From JAZGBC01 sp036444495 (GTDB lineage Bacteria > Pseudomonadota > Alphaproteobacteria > Kiloniellales > J153), in NCBI GenBank assembly GCA_036444495.1, contig JAZGBC010000133.1, positions 1 to 7,035 on the forward strand: DNA of 7,035 nucleotides, read 5' to 3'. Positions within the stretch are counted from its first letter, which is position 1. The number at the start of each line of letters is the position of its first letter. The translations under genes were made by a program, and so were the position numbers. The notes under the pieces are model-generated. The model searched no databases, was not told where the DNA came from, and worked only from the letters and a program-made list of their open reading frames with translations. Positions 1-6,941 of the stretch are shown here, in pieces.

Positions 1-677
1 ACCGGTGCAGCGTGATAGTTGTCGTTCGTGCAGTCCGCCACCCATTCCACCACATTGCCGTGCACGTCATGCAGACCGAAGGCATTAGCCGGAAACGACC
101 CAACTATTGTAGTTTTTTTACGATACGCCCCCTTGCTGGAGCCGTTATAGGTATAGGTTCCGTTAAAATTTGCTTGATCCGTGGTGATAACCTGGCCTGT
201 CGAGAAGGGTGTCGTGGTTCCGGCACGCGCCACGTATTCCCACTCCGCTTCCGAAGGCAGACGATAGGGTTGGCCCGTATTTTCGGACAGCCAATCCACG
301 TAAGCCTTCGCATCGTCCCAGGAGATGAGGATGACCGGACTTCGACCACGACCCCAACCGCGATCGCCAAGTCTGTCGTCGTCGCAACCATCGGCCGCCA
401 CGCAAGCATCCCATTCGTCGAAGGTCACCTCGAATTTCCCAACGGCGAATGGATTTGCGATATTTACTTGGCGCGGCGGGCCTTCGTTTTTTCCACGAAT
501 CGGTTCGTCAGCCGGTGAACCCATCATGAAACTCCCCGCCGGAATGACCACCATCTCGGGGCATAGCTCGCAGTCCTTAAACGTTGAAAGCGTCTTGCGC
601 AGCTCTTCGGCGGCAGCGGATTGCGCGAGCGCCACCAAGGCCAAGACGAAAGCGGCAACGACAGATCGGCATTTCAT
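1..677 (-). CDS. Exported formylglycine-generating enzyme (SUMF1/FGE-sulfatase) family protein, C-terminus outside window
   Basis: The minus-strand frame is open from an ATG at 677 to the left edge: 225 codons, no stop, so the C-terminal part is missing. Residues 1-23 form a signal peptide (MKCR, hydrophobic VVAAFVLALVALA, then an AAA-EE cleavage site), so the product should be periplasmic or otherwise exported. The mature part follows the FGE-sulfatase pattern: CELCPEMVVIPAGSFMMGS (36-54), a PVILISWDDAKAYVDWL block (114-130), YRLPSEAEWEYVARAG (138-153) and NAFGLHDVHGNVVEWVADC (198-216). Family members either oxidise a cysteine of sulfatases to formylglycine or serve other periplasmic roles (PvdO-like). 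The active-site cysteines of true FGE lie further C-terminal than this fragment, so activity cannot be judged. A GGGAGAGG ribosome site precedes the ATG. GC is lower than in the rest of the window. Family call is firm; function is open. Confidence 0.9.
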   Translation of the reverse strand, partial: MKCRSVVAAFVLALVALAQSAAAEELRKTLSTFKDCELCPEMVVIPAGSFMMGSPADEPIRGKNEGPPRQVNIANPFAVGKFEVTFDEWDACVAADGCDDDRLGDRGWGRGRSPVILISWDDAKAYVDWLSENTGQPYRLPSEAEWEYVARAGTTTPFSTGQVITTDQANFNGTYTYNGSSKGAYRKKTTIVGSFPANAFGLHDVHGNVVEWVADCTNDNYHAAP

Positions 678-861
678 GGTCCCTCTCCCATGCACGGGCC
701 TACACGAAATCACCTGCAAGCGTTTTGAATGAAGCTATCCTACCTTGCCGACCCAACCTCATCGACACAATTGCTTGATTACGGTCAGAAGCGAACTTCG
801 GGAGGCCCAGGCCCAGGGCACCGACGACGGTGTCATAGATAAATATTGCTGGACGTGGCGG
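678..861. other. Intergenic leader between the oxidoreductase and the FGE-family gene
   Basis: This 184-bp stretch lies downstream of the oxidoreductase and upstream of the FGE-family gene, both on the minus strand. It holds the FGE ribosome site (GGGAGAGG, minus strand, about 681-688). It also has a small inverted repeat, CACCG-acga-CGGTG at 819-832, with no T-run on either side, so it is not a convincing terminator. An AT-rich patch (833-848) could be part of a promoter, but I find no -35/-10 pair with acceptable spacing. The gap size suggests the FGE gene has its own leader rather than being tightly coupled. Confidence 0.4.
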
Positions 862-2214
862 TCATCGATCCAAGCCGACGCCCCGGAAACGTGACCGGAC
901 AGTCAGAAGGGCGCCGATGTCGAGGAAGGGCCTGGGTGGAATCCAGGCGCCGGGCGCCGAGGCCAGGCAATCGTCGATCAGCGGTGACTGACCGCCACTG
1001 GCATAGTCCGCGAGCGCCGTACCGAAGGCCGTGCCCCGAGTGACGCCGGAACCGTTATAGCCGCCCGCGAGATAGATGTTGTCAGCTTGGCGGCCGAAAA
1101 AATTGGTGCCGTTGCGGCTGATCCCTTCGACACAGGACCAGGCATATTCGAACGGTACATGCGCCAGTTTCGGAAAGCGCTTCTCGAACCCGGCCCGATG
1201 GATGGATTGCCGGGCCGCCAATTGCCTGTCGGACAGCAAAGCGGCGCCGTTATATTCCGCCGCGTTGCGCAGGCACAATCGCCGATCCGCCGTCAAGCGC
1301 AGGGTCGCGCCGCCGCCGTGCAGCGAGAGACTCCCCCATTCTCTCAGGCTGCCGAGGCTGGCAAGCTCTTCATCGTTCAAGACCCGCGTGAAACTGCCCG
1401 ACAGGGTGCTGCCGATCAGATAGCGGCTGAGATAACCAAGTTTCGCCGCCTCGTAGTTGGCCGCCAAAACAAGTTTATCGGTCCGCACTTCGCCATCTGG
1501 AAGCTTGAGGGTCAGCGGCGCGTCCTTCTCGATCCCGAGCACCGGGCTTCGTTCGTGGAGCCTGACATTGGCGGGCAAATTGTCCGCCAGTCCGCGCACC
1601 AAGGCCGCCGGTTGCAGGAGAACCCCCTGGTGGACGTGAACGCCGGCTCGGTAAAGCGCGGTGCCCAGACGCGCGTTCAAGGCCGACCCATCGAGCGGCG
1701 TATGCGCGATCTCCAACGCCTCGAGGTAGCGCAGGAAAGTGCCGCATTCTCGAATGGCCCGCCGATCGGCGGCGGTATGGTGAAAGCCGTCTTCCTGCCA
1801 TTGGCAGTCGATCGCGGACGTGGCGACTTGCACCCGCAACAGATCCAGACCGGCCTGGTTGATGCGATTGATCCGGCGATAGTTCGCCATCTCGTCGGCA
1901 TCGAGGCCGCCAGCGAAATGACTGACGGCGACGGCAAAACCGGAATTGCGCCCCGAGGCGCCTTGGCCAACCAAACGCGCTTCCAGCAGCATGATTTCCC
2001 GATCGGGATGCAACTCGGCCAGACGGCGGGCACAGGCGAGACCGGTCACTCCGGCCCCGATCACCGCCCAGGCGACCCTGTGAGCTCCACGTAAAGGCGG
2101 GCTCGCTTGCCGTTCCGGCAGGAGTTCCGCCCAGCCATGCCGATCCGTCGGAAAATCGCCGCTGCCTGATGTCATGGATAAAGCCGATATTTCCCGGATA
2201 ACCATCGAATTCAT
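862..2214 (-). CDS. FAD-dependent oxidoreductase, DAO family (amino-acid/amine oxidase-like)
   Basis: 450 residues, complete. A dinucleotide-binding Rossmann motif lies at 51-58 (VIGAGVTG), with the acidic ribose-binding Glu at the end of the second strand (LLEA, E78). GASGRNSG (85-92) is the second FAD contact typical of gamma-glutamylputrescine oxidase-like DAO proteins. The C-terminal FAD-closing segment is NIYLAGGYNGSGVTRG (379-394), preceded by YAWSCVEGISRNG (357-369), and the PPRPFLDIG tail (426-434) is usual for the group. Such enzymes oxidise amines or amino acids with FAD, often producing peroxide, and are cytoplasmic. Substrate cannot be read from sequence, and no transporter or aminotransferase sits nearby to suggest one. 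The start is uncertain: Met1, Met4 and Met14 are all possible and none has a good ribosome site. The conserved region begins near the GWAELLP segment (27-33), so any of them gives a full enzyme. It diverges from the amidase operon. Confidence 0.87.
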   Translation of the reverse strand: MNSMVIREISALSMTSGSGDFPTDRHGWAELLPERQASPPLRGAHRVAWAVIGAGVTGLACARRLAELHPDREIMLLEARLVGQGASGRNSGFAVAVSHFAGGLDADEMANYRRINRINQAGLDLLRVQVATSAIDCQWQEDGFHHTAADRRAIRECGTFLRYLEALEIAHTPLDGSALNARLGTALYRAGVHVHQGVLLQPAALVRGLADNLPANVRLHERSPVLGIEKDAPLTLKLPDGEVRTDKLVLAANYEAAKLGYLSRYLIGSTLSGSFTRVLNDEELASLGSLREWGSLSLHGGGATLRLTADRRLCLRNAAEYNGAALLSDRQLAARQSIHRAGFEKRFPKLAHVPFEYAWSCVEGISRNGTNFFGRQADNIYLAGGYNGSGVTRGTAFGTALADYASGGQSPLIDDCLASAPGAWIPPRPFLDIGALLTVRSRFRGVGLDR

Positions 2215-2353
2215 GGCGATGGTAACCAGATTGCACCGCTGTTGGAAAAGGTTCCCTCCGCCGTCTCCGGTAGCCTCGCATGAAGGCAGTTATCAGTGCG
2301 CGTACTCGTCTTGTCCGTTAAAGTATGAAACTTGTAATTCGTGAGGAGCGCCC
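2215..2353. promoter_or_regulatory. Divergent intergenic region between the oxidoreductase and the amidase operon
   Basis: This 139-bp spacer separates two outward-reading transcription units, so it should carry promoters for both. Rightward, TTGTCC (2311-2316) and TGTAAT (2333-2338) with a 16-base spacer is the best sigma70-like match. It would, however, start transcription on or next to the ribosome site at 2343-2348, so it is doubtful. TATGAA at 2324-2329 lacks a -35 partner. For the leftward gene no clear boxes are visible. The regulatory role is inferred from gene layout, not from an identified operator. Confidence 0.35.
2343..2348 (+). promoter_or_regulatory. Ribosome binding site of the amidase gene
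   Basis: GAGGAG lies 5 bases before the ATG at 2354. It supports that start, which also places the first beta strand (FKAACIQ) at the very N-terminus, as is usual for nitrilase-superfamily proteins. Confidence 0.75.
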
Positions 2354-3214
2354 ATGCCCCAGCCCTTCAAGGCCGCCTGCATCCAGAACAGCGCGGGTCC
2401 GGAGATCGTACCCAGCATGGCGGAGGCGAGCGATCTGCTGCGCGCGGCACAGGCGGAAGGCGCCGAGTTGATCTGCCTGCCCGAGTACTTCACCTGCCTG
2501 CAGGCGAGCGACGACCTCTTCGTCGTGGGCGCGCTCAGCGAAGACGAGCACCCGGGCCTGCCGCACTACCGGGACTTGGCGCAAGAGCTGGGCGTCTGGC
2601 TGCTGCTCGGCTCGCTCGCCATCAAGGCGGGCGCGGACAAGGTCACTAACCGCTCCTACATGATCGATCCCAAGGGCGGGATCGCCGCGCGCTACGACAA
2701 GATTCACATGTTCGACGTGGATCTGGCGGGCGGGGAGAGCTACCGGGAATCGGCCTACATCGAGCCCGGGAACGAGGCGGTGCTCGCCGATACGCCCTGG
2801 GGCAGCCTGGGTATGACGGTCTGCTACGACCTGCGCTTTCCCCAGCTCTACCGGAGCCTCGCCCAGGCCGGGGCCAGCTATCTCGTGGTGCCCGCGGCCT
2901 TCACCAAGACCACGGGCGAGGCCCATTGGCACCTCCTGCTGCGGGCGCGCGCCATCGAGACCGGCTGTTACGTTTTCGCGCCCTGCCAGTACGGCACACA
3001 TGGCGGCGGGCGCGAGACCTACGGCCATTCGCTGATCGTCGATCCCTGGGGCCGGGTGCTGGCCGACGGCGGCGCGGACGCCGGATTCATCATCGCCGGG
3101 ATCGACCCGGCCGAGGTGGCGAAAGCGCGCGCCATGATCCCCTCGCTGCAGCACGACCGGGACTTCGCCGTAGCGGAAGAAGAAACCCCCACGCCCGCCG
3201 TGCGTCGCGCCTGA
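2354..3214 (+). CDS. Carbon-nitrogen hydrolase of the nitrilase superfamily (Nit1/Nit2-like amidase)
   Basis: 286 residues, normal length for a single-domain nitrilase-superfamily amidase. The catalytic triad is complete: Glu44 in LPEYF, Lys116 in YDKIHMFD and Cys157 in VCYDLRFP. A further conserved Glu lies in the GGESY segment (126-130). The stretch AFTKTTGEAHWHLLLRARAIE (182-202) is characteristic of the Nit branch, whose members hydrolyse amides such as deaminated glutathione or omega-amides of 2-oxo acids, a metabolite-repair role in the cytoplasm. I infer that activity from the branch; closely related amidases could differ in substrate. No glutaredoxin gene or other glutathione marker is next to it here. 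It is the first gene of a three-gene plus-strand set and is followed after 29 bp by a gene of unknown function. It has no signal peptide. The C-terminal Glu/Pro-rich tail (275-286) is probably disordered. Confidence 0.93.
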   Translation: MPQPFKAACIQNSAGPEIVPSMAEASDLLRAAQAEGAELICLPEYFTCLQASDDLFVVGALSEDEHPGLPHYRDLAQELGVWLLLGSLAIKAGADKVTNRSYMIDPKGGIAARYDKIHMFDVDLAGGESYRESAYIEPGNEAVLADTPWGSLGMTVCYDLRFPQLYRSLAQAGASYLVVPAAFTKTTGEAHWHLLLRARAIETGCYVFAPCQYGTHGGGRETYGHSLIVDPWGRVLADGGADAGFIIAGIDPAEVAKARAMIPSLQHDRDFAVAEEETPTPAVRRA

Positions 3215-3243
3215 GTCAGCACAGCCCCCCTAGAGTAAAGCCC

Positions 3244-3852
3244 ATGGGTCAAACAAGCGGCGGCGAGGATTTGGGACAGGTCGTGCGCCTGGAGGCGGCG
3301 CAGGCCGCCCTGCGCGACCATTTCCTGGGCTGGCAATGCCGCCTGCGCCAGCTCGCGGTACGCGAGGCCGGCGGGCAGCCCACCTCGGGCATGCGCCCGG
3401 AAGTGGCGATCCAGGGCGCAGGCGACTCCCTCGGCCGCATCACCCTGCTCATCGTCAGGAGCGAGCCCGGCGAGACCACCGCCGAGTTCCGTCACCTGTT
3501 CCGGCGCACCCGGGACCCGGCGATCCGCTACAAGGACGCGGTCAAGACACTGTCCGCCACCTATTACCAGCATCCCCGGGACTTCTCCGACGAACTCACC
3601 GCGCTCTTCGGGCCGGACTCGGAGATCGCGGCGAAGCTGATTGAGGCGGGCGCCTGCTCTCTCGCCTTCGCGCAGTACAGCCAGAGCTACCGCCTGCCCT
3701 GCCGGTTGCGCGAGCTGCCCGAGGCGCACGCCGCCTACCAGGCGACCTATTGGCACAACGCCCTGTTCAACCCGGCGATCCCGGCGGGCGCGCGCGTGCT
3801 CGGCTTTCAGCCCGACTGGGCCCGCGCCGAGGCCGACCCGCCGGTCATCTAA
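3244..3852 (+). CDS. Conserved-looking hypothetical protein, unknown function
   Basis: 202 residues. I do not recognise a named domain. The protein looks soluble: no signal peptide and no membrane segment. Visible features are an N-terminal helical stretch rich in hydrophobics (EDLGQVVRLEAAQAALRDHF, 8-27), then WQCRLRQLAVRE (30-41), a likely beta strand LGRITLLIV (63-71), a middle YYQHPRDFSDELTALFGP segment (107-124), and an aromatic C-terminal part with FAQYSQSYRLPC (144-155), YQATYWHNALFNP (165-177) and VLGFQPDWARAEADPP (185-200). The density of Trp, Tyr and fixed-looking motifs suggests a real folded protein. The frame is open upstream to 2926 but that part lies inside the amidase gene. 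The ATG at 3244 follows a weak AGAGTAAAG site and leaves a 29-bp gap. It is followed after 19 bp by the hydratase-family gene, so all three are probably co-transcribed. Function is not assigned. Confidence 0.82.
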   Translation: MGQTSGGEDLGQVVRLEAAQAALRDHFLGWQCRLRQLAVREAGGQPTSGMRPEVAIQGAGDSLGRITLLIVRSEPGETTAEFRHLFRRTRDPAIRYKDAVKTLSATYYQHPRDFSDELTALFGPDSEIAAKLIEAGACSLAFAQYSQSYRLPCRLRELPEAHAAYQATYWHNALFNPAIPAGARVLGFQPDWARAEADPPVI

Positions 3853-3856
3853 TACC

Positions 3857-3862
3857 AAGGAG
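3857..3862 (+). promoter_or_regulatory. Ribosome binding site that fixes the hydratase-family start
   Basis: AAGGAG ends 9 bases before the ATG at 3872. The frame is open upstream to 3641, but that extension runs through the preceding gene in another frame and has an arginine/proline/threonine-rich, shadow-like composition. This site and the start of crotonase homology right after it decide for 3872. Confidence 0.8.
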
Positions 3863-3871
3863 CCGCCCCAC

Positions 3872-4702
3872 ATGTCCGATCCGGCCTACGAGACCCTTGT
3901 CACGGAACGGCGCGGGCCCGTGGGAATCATCAAGCTGAACCGGCCCGACCGCCTGAACGCCATCGACAAGACCATGGTGGCGGAAATCCCGGCGGCGCTC
4001 GGCGCGCTGGACGGCGACGAGGAGATACGCGCCATCGTCCTCTGCGGCGAGGGGCGCGCCTTCTGCGCCGGCTTCGACCTCAAGGAGGACGCCGCCGAGG
4101 CGCCCGAGGGCGAGGAAGCCTGGCGCGCGGTGCTCAAGGCCGACTTCGACATGATCATGGGCTTCTGGCACGCGCGGAAGCCGACCATCGCCGCCGTGCA
4201 CGGCTACGCCGTCGCCGGGGGCTTCAACCTGGCCATGGCCTGCGACATGACCGTGGCCGCGGAGGGCACGCGCTTCGGCGAGCCGGAGCTCAAGTTCGGC
4301 AGCGCCTCGCTGGTCCTGCTCATGCCCTGGCTGGCGGGCCCGAAGCGGGCCAAGGAGTTCCTGCTCACCGGCGAGGACCGCATCGACGCCGGGGAGGCGC
4401 TCGCCATGGGCATGGTCAACCGCGTGGTGCCCCAGGGCCGGCACCTGAACGCGGCCTTGGAGCTGGCGCGCCGGATCGCGGTCATGGACCCGGAGACGGT
4501 GCGCCTCACCAAGCGCTCGGTGAACCGGACCTATGAAATGATGGGGCTCATGCAGGCGCTCGACATGGGCCTCGACACGGCGGTCGCCATCGAGATCCTG
4601 CAAAGCCCGGAACGCCGCGAGTTCAGCGAGATCGTGCGCAAGGAGAGCCTGAAGGCCGCGCTCGCCTGGCGCGAAGGCCGCTTCAGCGACCTGGGGGATT
4701 AG
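3872..4702 (+). CDS. Enoyl-CoA hydratase/isomerase (crotonase) family protein
   Basis: 276 residues, a single crotonase domain of usual length. Typical landmarks are GIIKLNRPDRLNAID (18-32), the first oxyanion-hole segment GRAFCAGFDL (61-70), the second AVAGGFNLAMACD (113-125) and FGEPELKFG (135-143). Family members act on acyl-CoA thioesters: hydration, double-bond isomerisation, dehalogenation or hydrolysis. By alignment to rat mitochondrial hydratase, the Glu164 position is present (E139), but the Glu144 position is Asn119. The usual proline/glycine-rich segment after the second Glu is replaced by SASLVLLMPWLAGPKRAKE. A plain 2-enoyl-CoA hydratase is therefore not assured; an isomerase or another crotonase reaction is possible. 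The C-terminal trimerisation helices (from about 205) look intact. Third gene of the amidase-led operon. It meets the ABC permease gene tail to tail with a 4-bp overlap. Confidence 0.9.
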   Translation: MSDPAYETLVTERRGPVGIIKLNRPDRLNAIDKTMVAEIPAALGALDGDEEIRAIVLCGEGRAFCAGFDLKEDAAEAPEGEEAWRAVLKADFDMIMGFWHARKPTIAAVHGYAVAGGFNLAMACDMTVAAEGTRFGEPELKFGSASLVLLMPWLAGPKRAKEFLLTGEDRIDAGEALAMGMVNRVVPQGRHLNAALELARRIAVMDPETVRLTKRSVNRTYEMMGLMQALDMGLDTAVAIEILQSPERREFSEIVRKESLKAALAWREGRFSDLGD

Positions 4703-6237
4703 GTCCCGTTGGCCTGGCGCGGCCTGACCAGCCAGGCGCCGGCCAGGGTCAGGAGCGCGATCAGGGCCGAGCCCAGGGCGAACCAGCTACCCGCGGCCAC
4801 CAGCGCGGCGGTGGCGGCCCAGAGGATGGACGAGAGCGCCTCCGCCACGGTTGCGATGCGCGAGGAGGTCTGCCGGCGCCAGAAGTTGCTGCGTTTCGCC
4901 TGGGCGCGGAACCAGATCTGGATCATGGTCCCCGAGGAGGCGGAGACGGCGACGCCGAGCAGCGCGACGGCGGCGATCATCGGCGCGGCGATGGCGATGG
5001 CGACGAGCAGCGGCGCGATCACGATGGCCACGGCGCCCAGCACCGCCTCGATCTTCGCCACGATAACGGCGCGCTCTGTAATCGGCGCCGAGGCCACCAG
5101 GTCCGGCGCGTCCTCGCCGGACACCGCGAGCCAGGCGAGCCCGCCCGCGAGCTGGCCCGAGGCCATGACGATGACCGGCACCAGGATCAGGAGGCCGCCC
5201 AGGTCGTCGCCGAAGTTGCGCCACAGGAGCAGGACCGGCGGCAGGAGATAGAGGATCTGCATCAGCGTCTGCGACATCAGCCAGGGGTCGCGGCGCAGCA
5301 GCATCCATTCCTTGCGCCGCAGGGCATGACCCGTGGAGGCCGGGCGGAACACGGCGAGGCGGTGTTGCTGTTTTTTGCTCTCGTAGGCCTCGCCCGATGC
5401 GGCGACGACGTGATCGCCGAAGTTCGCCGAGAAAACCAGGATCACCAGGGCGAGCAGGCTCAAGCCGATCCCCAGCATCACGGTGAGCGCGGTCACGTTC
5501 CCCATGGTGGCGCGGGCGGGCCACCAGAAGAAGTGGGCCGCCTCGGGAGCGCGCGCGAGAAAGTCCTCCGAGCGAAGGAAGTTAAAGCGCGAAATGCTGC
5601 CGGTGGAGATGATCGCCGCCGCCTGCGCCCCGATCACGAAGCCGGCGCCGACCACGGCGGAGACGATCTGGGAGATCAGCCGCGTCCGTTTGGGGCCCAG
5701 GCATCGGAACAGCGCCACCGTCACCGCGATGGCAAAGCCGGCCGAGAGAGCGCCCAGCGCCAGAATTACGCCGTAGGCGGCGAACCACCGGGAGCCGTCG
5801 TAGATCACCAGGGCGTTGATGAAGGGGCCGGCCAGCACCGTCGTCAACAGCGTGGTTGAAAGTGCGATCGCCATCATGCGCACGGCGAAGATGCGGCGGG
5901 CGGAGGCCGGCGAGGACAGGATGAGATCCAGGTCCGCCTGCGCATAGAAGGCCCGCGTCACCGATTCCATGGCCTGCGACAGCATGAGCGAGCAGGACAG
6001 AAACGCGGCCCCCGTCAAGACGACCAGCGTCGTCTTGTCCGGGCTTATGCCGGCTTCGGCGACCGGAGCGATGAGGTAATAGGCAAACAGGTGTATCAGC
6101 GCCACAAAGACCACGGCCACGACGGCGAGGATGGGCTCGCGGCTGCGTTTTCCCGCGGTCATCATGGAGATCCAGCGGCGCCAGAGCAGGCGCGTCTCGT
6201 GCCGGGCGAACCAGGTCAAGGTCGCCGGCTGGCTCAC
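4699..6237 (-). CDS. ABC-2 type transporter permease with two related halves
   Basis: 512 residues from a GTG start at 6237. That start overlaps the ATPase stop in a GTGA quartet, a classic translational coupling. The frame is open further up to 6672, but there it is the out-of-frame shadow of the ATPase. About twelve membrane segments are visible, roughly at 35-58, 68-88, 119-145, 151-178, 186-211, 249-270, then 322-338, 346-371, 393-419, 420-440, 465-483 and 485-503. A hydrophilic linker (272-318, with ESKKQQHRLAVFRP) separates the two sets of six. Each half opens with a basic amphipathic segment (HETRLLWRR at 13-21; RKEWMLLRRD at 308-317) and has a cytoplasmic DL..S.P motif after its second helix (104-110; 379-385). 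This suggests duplication and fusion. Its partner is the adjacent ATPase; together they should form an inner-membrane exporter. Substrate is unknown. Confidence 0.88.
   Translation of the reverse strand: MSQPATLTWFARHETRLLWRRWISMMTAGKRSREPILAVVAVVFVALIHLFAYYLIAPVAEAGISPDKTTLVVLTGAAFLSCSLMLSQAMESVTRAFYAQADLDLILSSPASARRIFAVRMMAIALSTTLLTTVLAGPFINALVIYDGSRWFAAYGVILALGALSAGFAIAVTVALFRCLGPKRTRLISQIVSAVVGAGFVIGAQAAAIISTGSISRFNFLRSEDFLARAPEAAHFFWWPARATMGNVTALTVMLGIGLSLLALVILVFSANFGDHVVAASGEAYESKKQQHRLAVFRPASTGHALRRKEWMLLRRDPWLMSQTLMQILYLLPPVLLLWRNFGDDLGGLLILVPVIVMASGQLAGGLAWLAVSGEDAPDLVASAPITERAVIVAKIEAVLGAVAIVIAPLLVAIAIAAPMIAAVALLGVAVSASSGTMIQIWFRAQAKRSNFWRRQTSSRIATVAEALSSILWAATAALVAAGSWFALGSALIALLTLAGAWLVRPRQANGT
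4712..4753. terminator. Possible bidirectional stem-loop at the convergent gene ends
   Basis: Just after the hydratase-family stop, inside the permease C-terminus, are two overlapping inverted repeats: GCCTGGC (4712-4718) with GCCAGGC (4731-4737), and CCTGACC (4723-4729) with GGTCAGG (4747-4753). Either could fold in RNA from both strands. No T-run follows on either strand, so it is at best a weak or Rho-assisted terminator, and GC-rich coding DNA produces such repeats by chance. Confidence 0.22.
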
Positions 6238-6941
6238 GCGGCGCTGCTCTGCTGCGCGACCAGGTCGAGAAAGACGTCCTCCAGGCTGCTGCCGCCGGCC
6301 CCGCCAGCTTGCCGGCGCAGCTCCTCGAGCGTGCCCTCGGCAATCAGACGCCCCTTGTCGATAACGCCGATGCGTTCGGCCATGCGCTCGGCGACCTCGA
6401 GAATATGGGTGGTCAGGATGACGGTGGCGCCGCCGCGCACGCGCTCCGTGAGCACATCCTTCACCTGGCGGGCCGAACCCGCGTCGAGCCCGGTCAGGGG
6501 CTCGTCCAGAATGAACAGGCGCGGCTCGTGCACCAGCGCACCGGCCAGCGCCACCTTCTGGCGCATGCCCTTGGAGAATCCCTGGCAACGCTCGTGGGCA
6601 TGGGGCCCAAGGTCGAGCCACTCGATCAGCTCGCGCGCCCGCACCTCGGCGCTTGCCGGTTCCATGCTCCACAGCCCGGCAACGAATTCCAGATACTCGA
6701 AGGGCGTCAGCTTGTCGTAGATCATGGGCTCGTCGGAGACCCAGGCGATCAGACGCTTCGCCTCTACCGGGTTGCTCAGCGCGTCAATCCCGAGCACCGA
6801 GACGGAACCGGCGTCGGGCCGCAGAAGCCCGGCCACGATCCGCAAGGTAGTGGTCTTGCCCGCGCCGTTGGGGCCGAGCAGCGCGTAGAACTCCCCCGCG
6901 CGGACCGACAGATCGAGACCGTCCAGCCGCCGCCCTCGAGC
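6234..6941 (-). CDS. ABC-2 transporter ATP-binding protein, 5' end lost at a junction
   Basis: ABC ATPase energising the permease encoded directly downstream. Counting the Leu of the LDGLDL strand (codon 6926-6924) as residue 1, it shows GPNGAGKTT Walker A (18-26), a Q-loop region reading SDEP (64-67) with Asp where Gln is usual, signature FSKGM (117-121), LFILDEP Walker B (137-143), TGLD D-loop (145-148) and TTH H-loop (172-174). The C-terminus, SSLEDVFLDLV, is typical of ABC-2 exporter ATPases. From that Leu there are 230 residues, so about 20 N-terminal residues are missing. Upstream the frame has two Arg codons and a few unrelated ones, then TGA at 6944-6942, with no ATG, GTG or TTG before the Walker A. 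The first usable in-frame start, TTG at 6845, lies after the Walker A and would give a dead protein. The gene was probably intact originally, and the break is part of the inverted junction at the window edge. Confidence 0.85.
   Translation of the reverse strand, partial: ARGRRLDGLDLSVRAGEFYALLGPNGAGKTTTLRIVAGLLRPDAGSVSVLGIDALSNPVEAKRLIAWVSDEPMIYDKLTPFEYLEFVAGLWSMEPASAEVRARELIEWLDLGPHAHERCQGFSKGMRQKVALAGALVHEPRLFILDEPLTGLDAGSARQVKDVLTERVRGGATVILTTHILEVAERMAERIGVIDKGRLIAEGTLEELRRQAGGAGGSSLEDVFLDLVAQQSSAA

Noticed and set aside
12..518. 168-residue plus-strand open frame at the left end
   Set aside because: It is antisense to the FGE-family gene, which has a signal peptide and clear family motifs; the plus-strand translation shows no recognisable domain.
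819..832. Small inverted repeat as a terminator for the oxidoreductase gene
   Set aside because: Stem is only five base pairs and no T-run follows in either direction.
1087..2094. 335-residue plus-strand open frame
   Set aside because: It is the shadow of the FAD oxidoreductase on the other strand, with low-complexity Gly/Arg/Gln composition and no motif. High GC keeps such frames open.
2318..3154. Minus-strand open frame opposite the amidase gene
   Set aside because: The plus-strand amidase carries an intact catalytic triad; the minus frame is Gly/Ala/Arg-rich with no recognisable fold.
3641..3871. Upstream extension of the hydratase-family frame
   Set aside because: It lies within the preceding gene in another frame; the AAGGAG site and the crotonase homology start support 3872.
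6238..6672. N-terminal extension of the permease frame up to 6672
   Set aside because: This part overlaps the ATPase coding sequence in another frame and is Arg/Gly/Ala/Pro-rich without membrane segments; the GTGA overlap at 6237-6234 gives a natural start.
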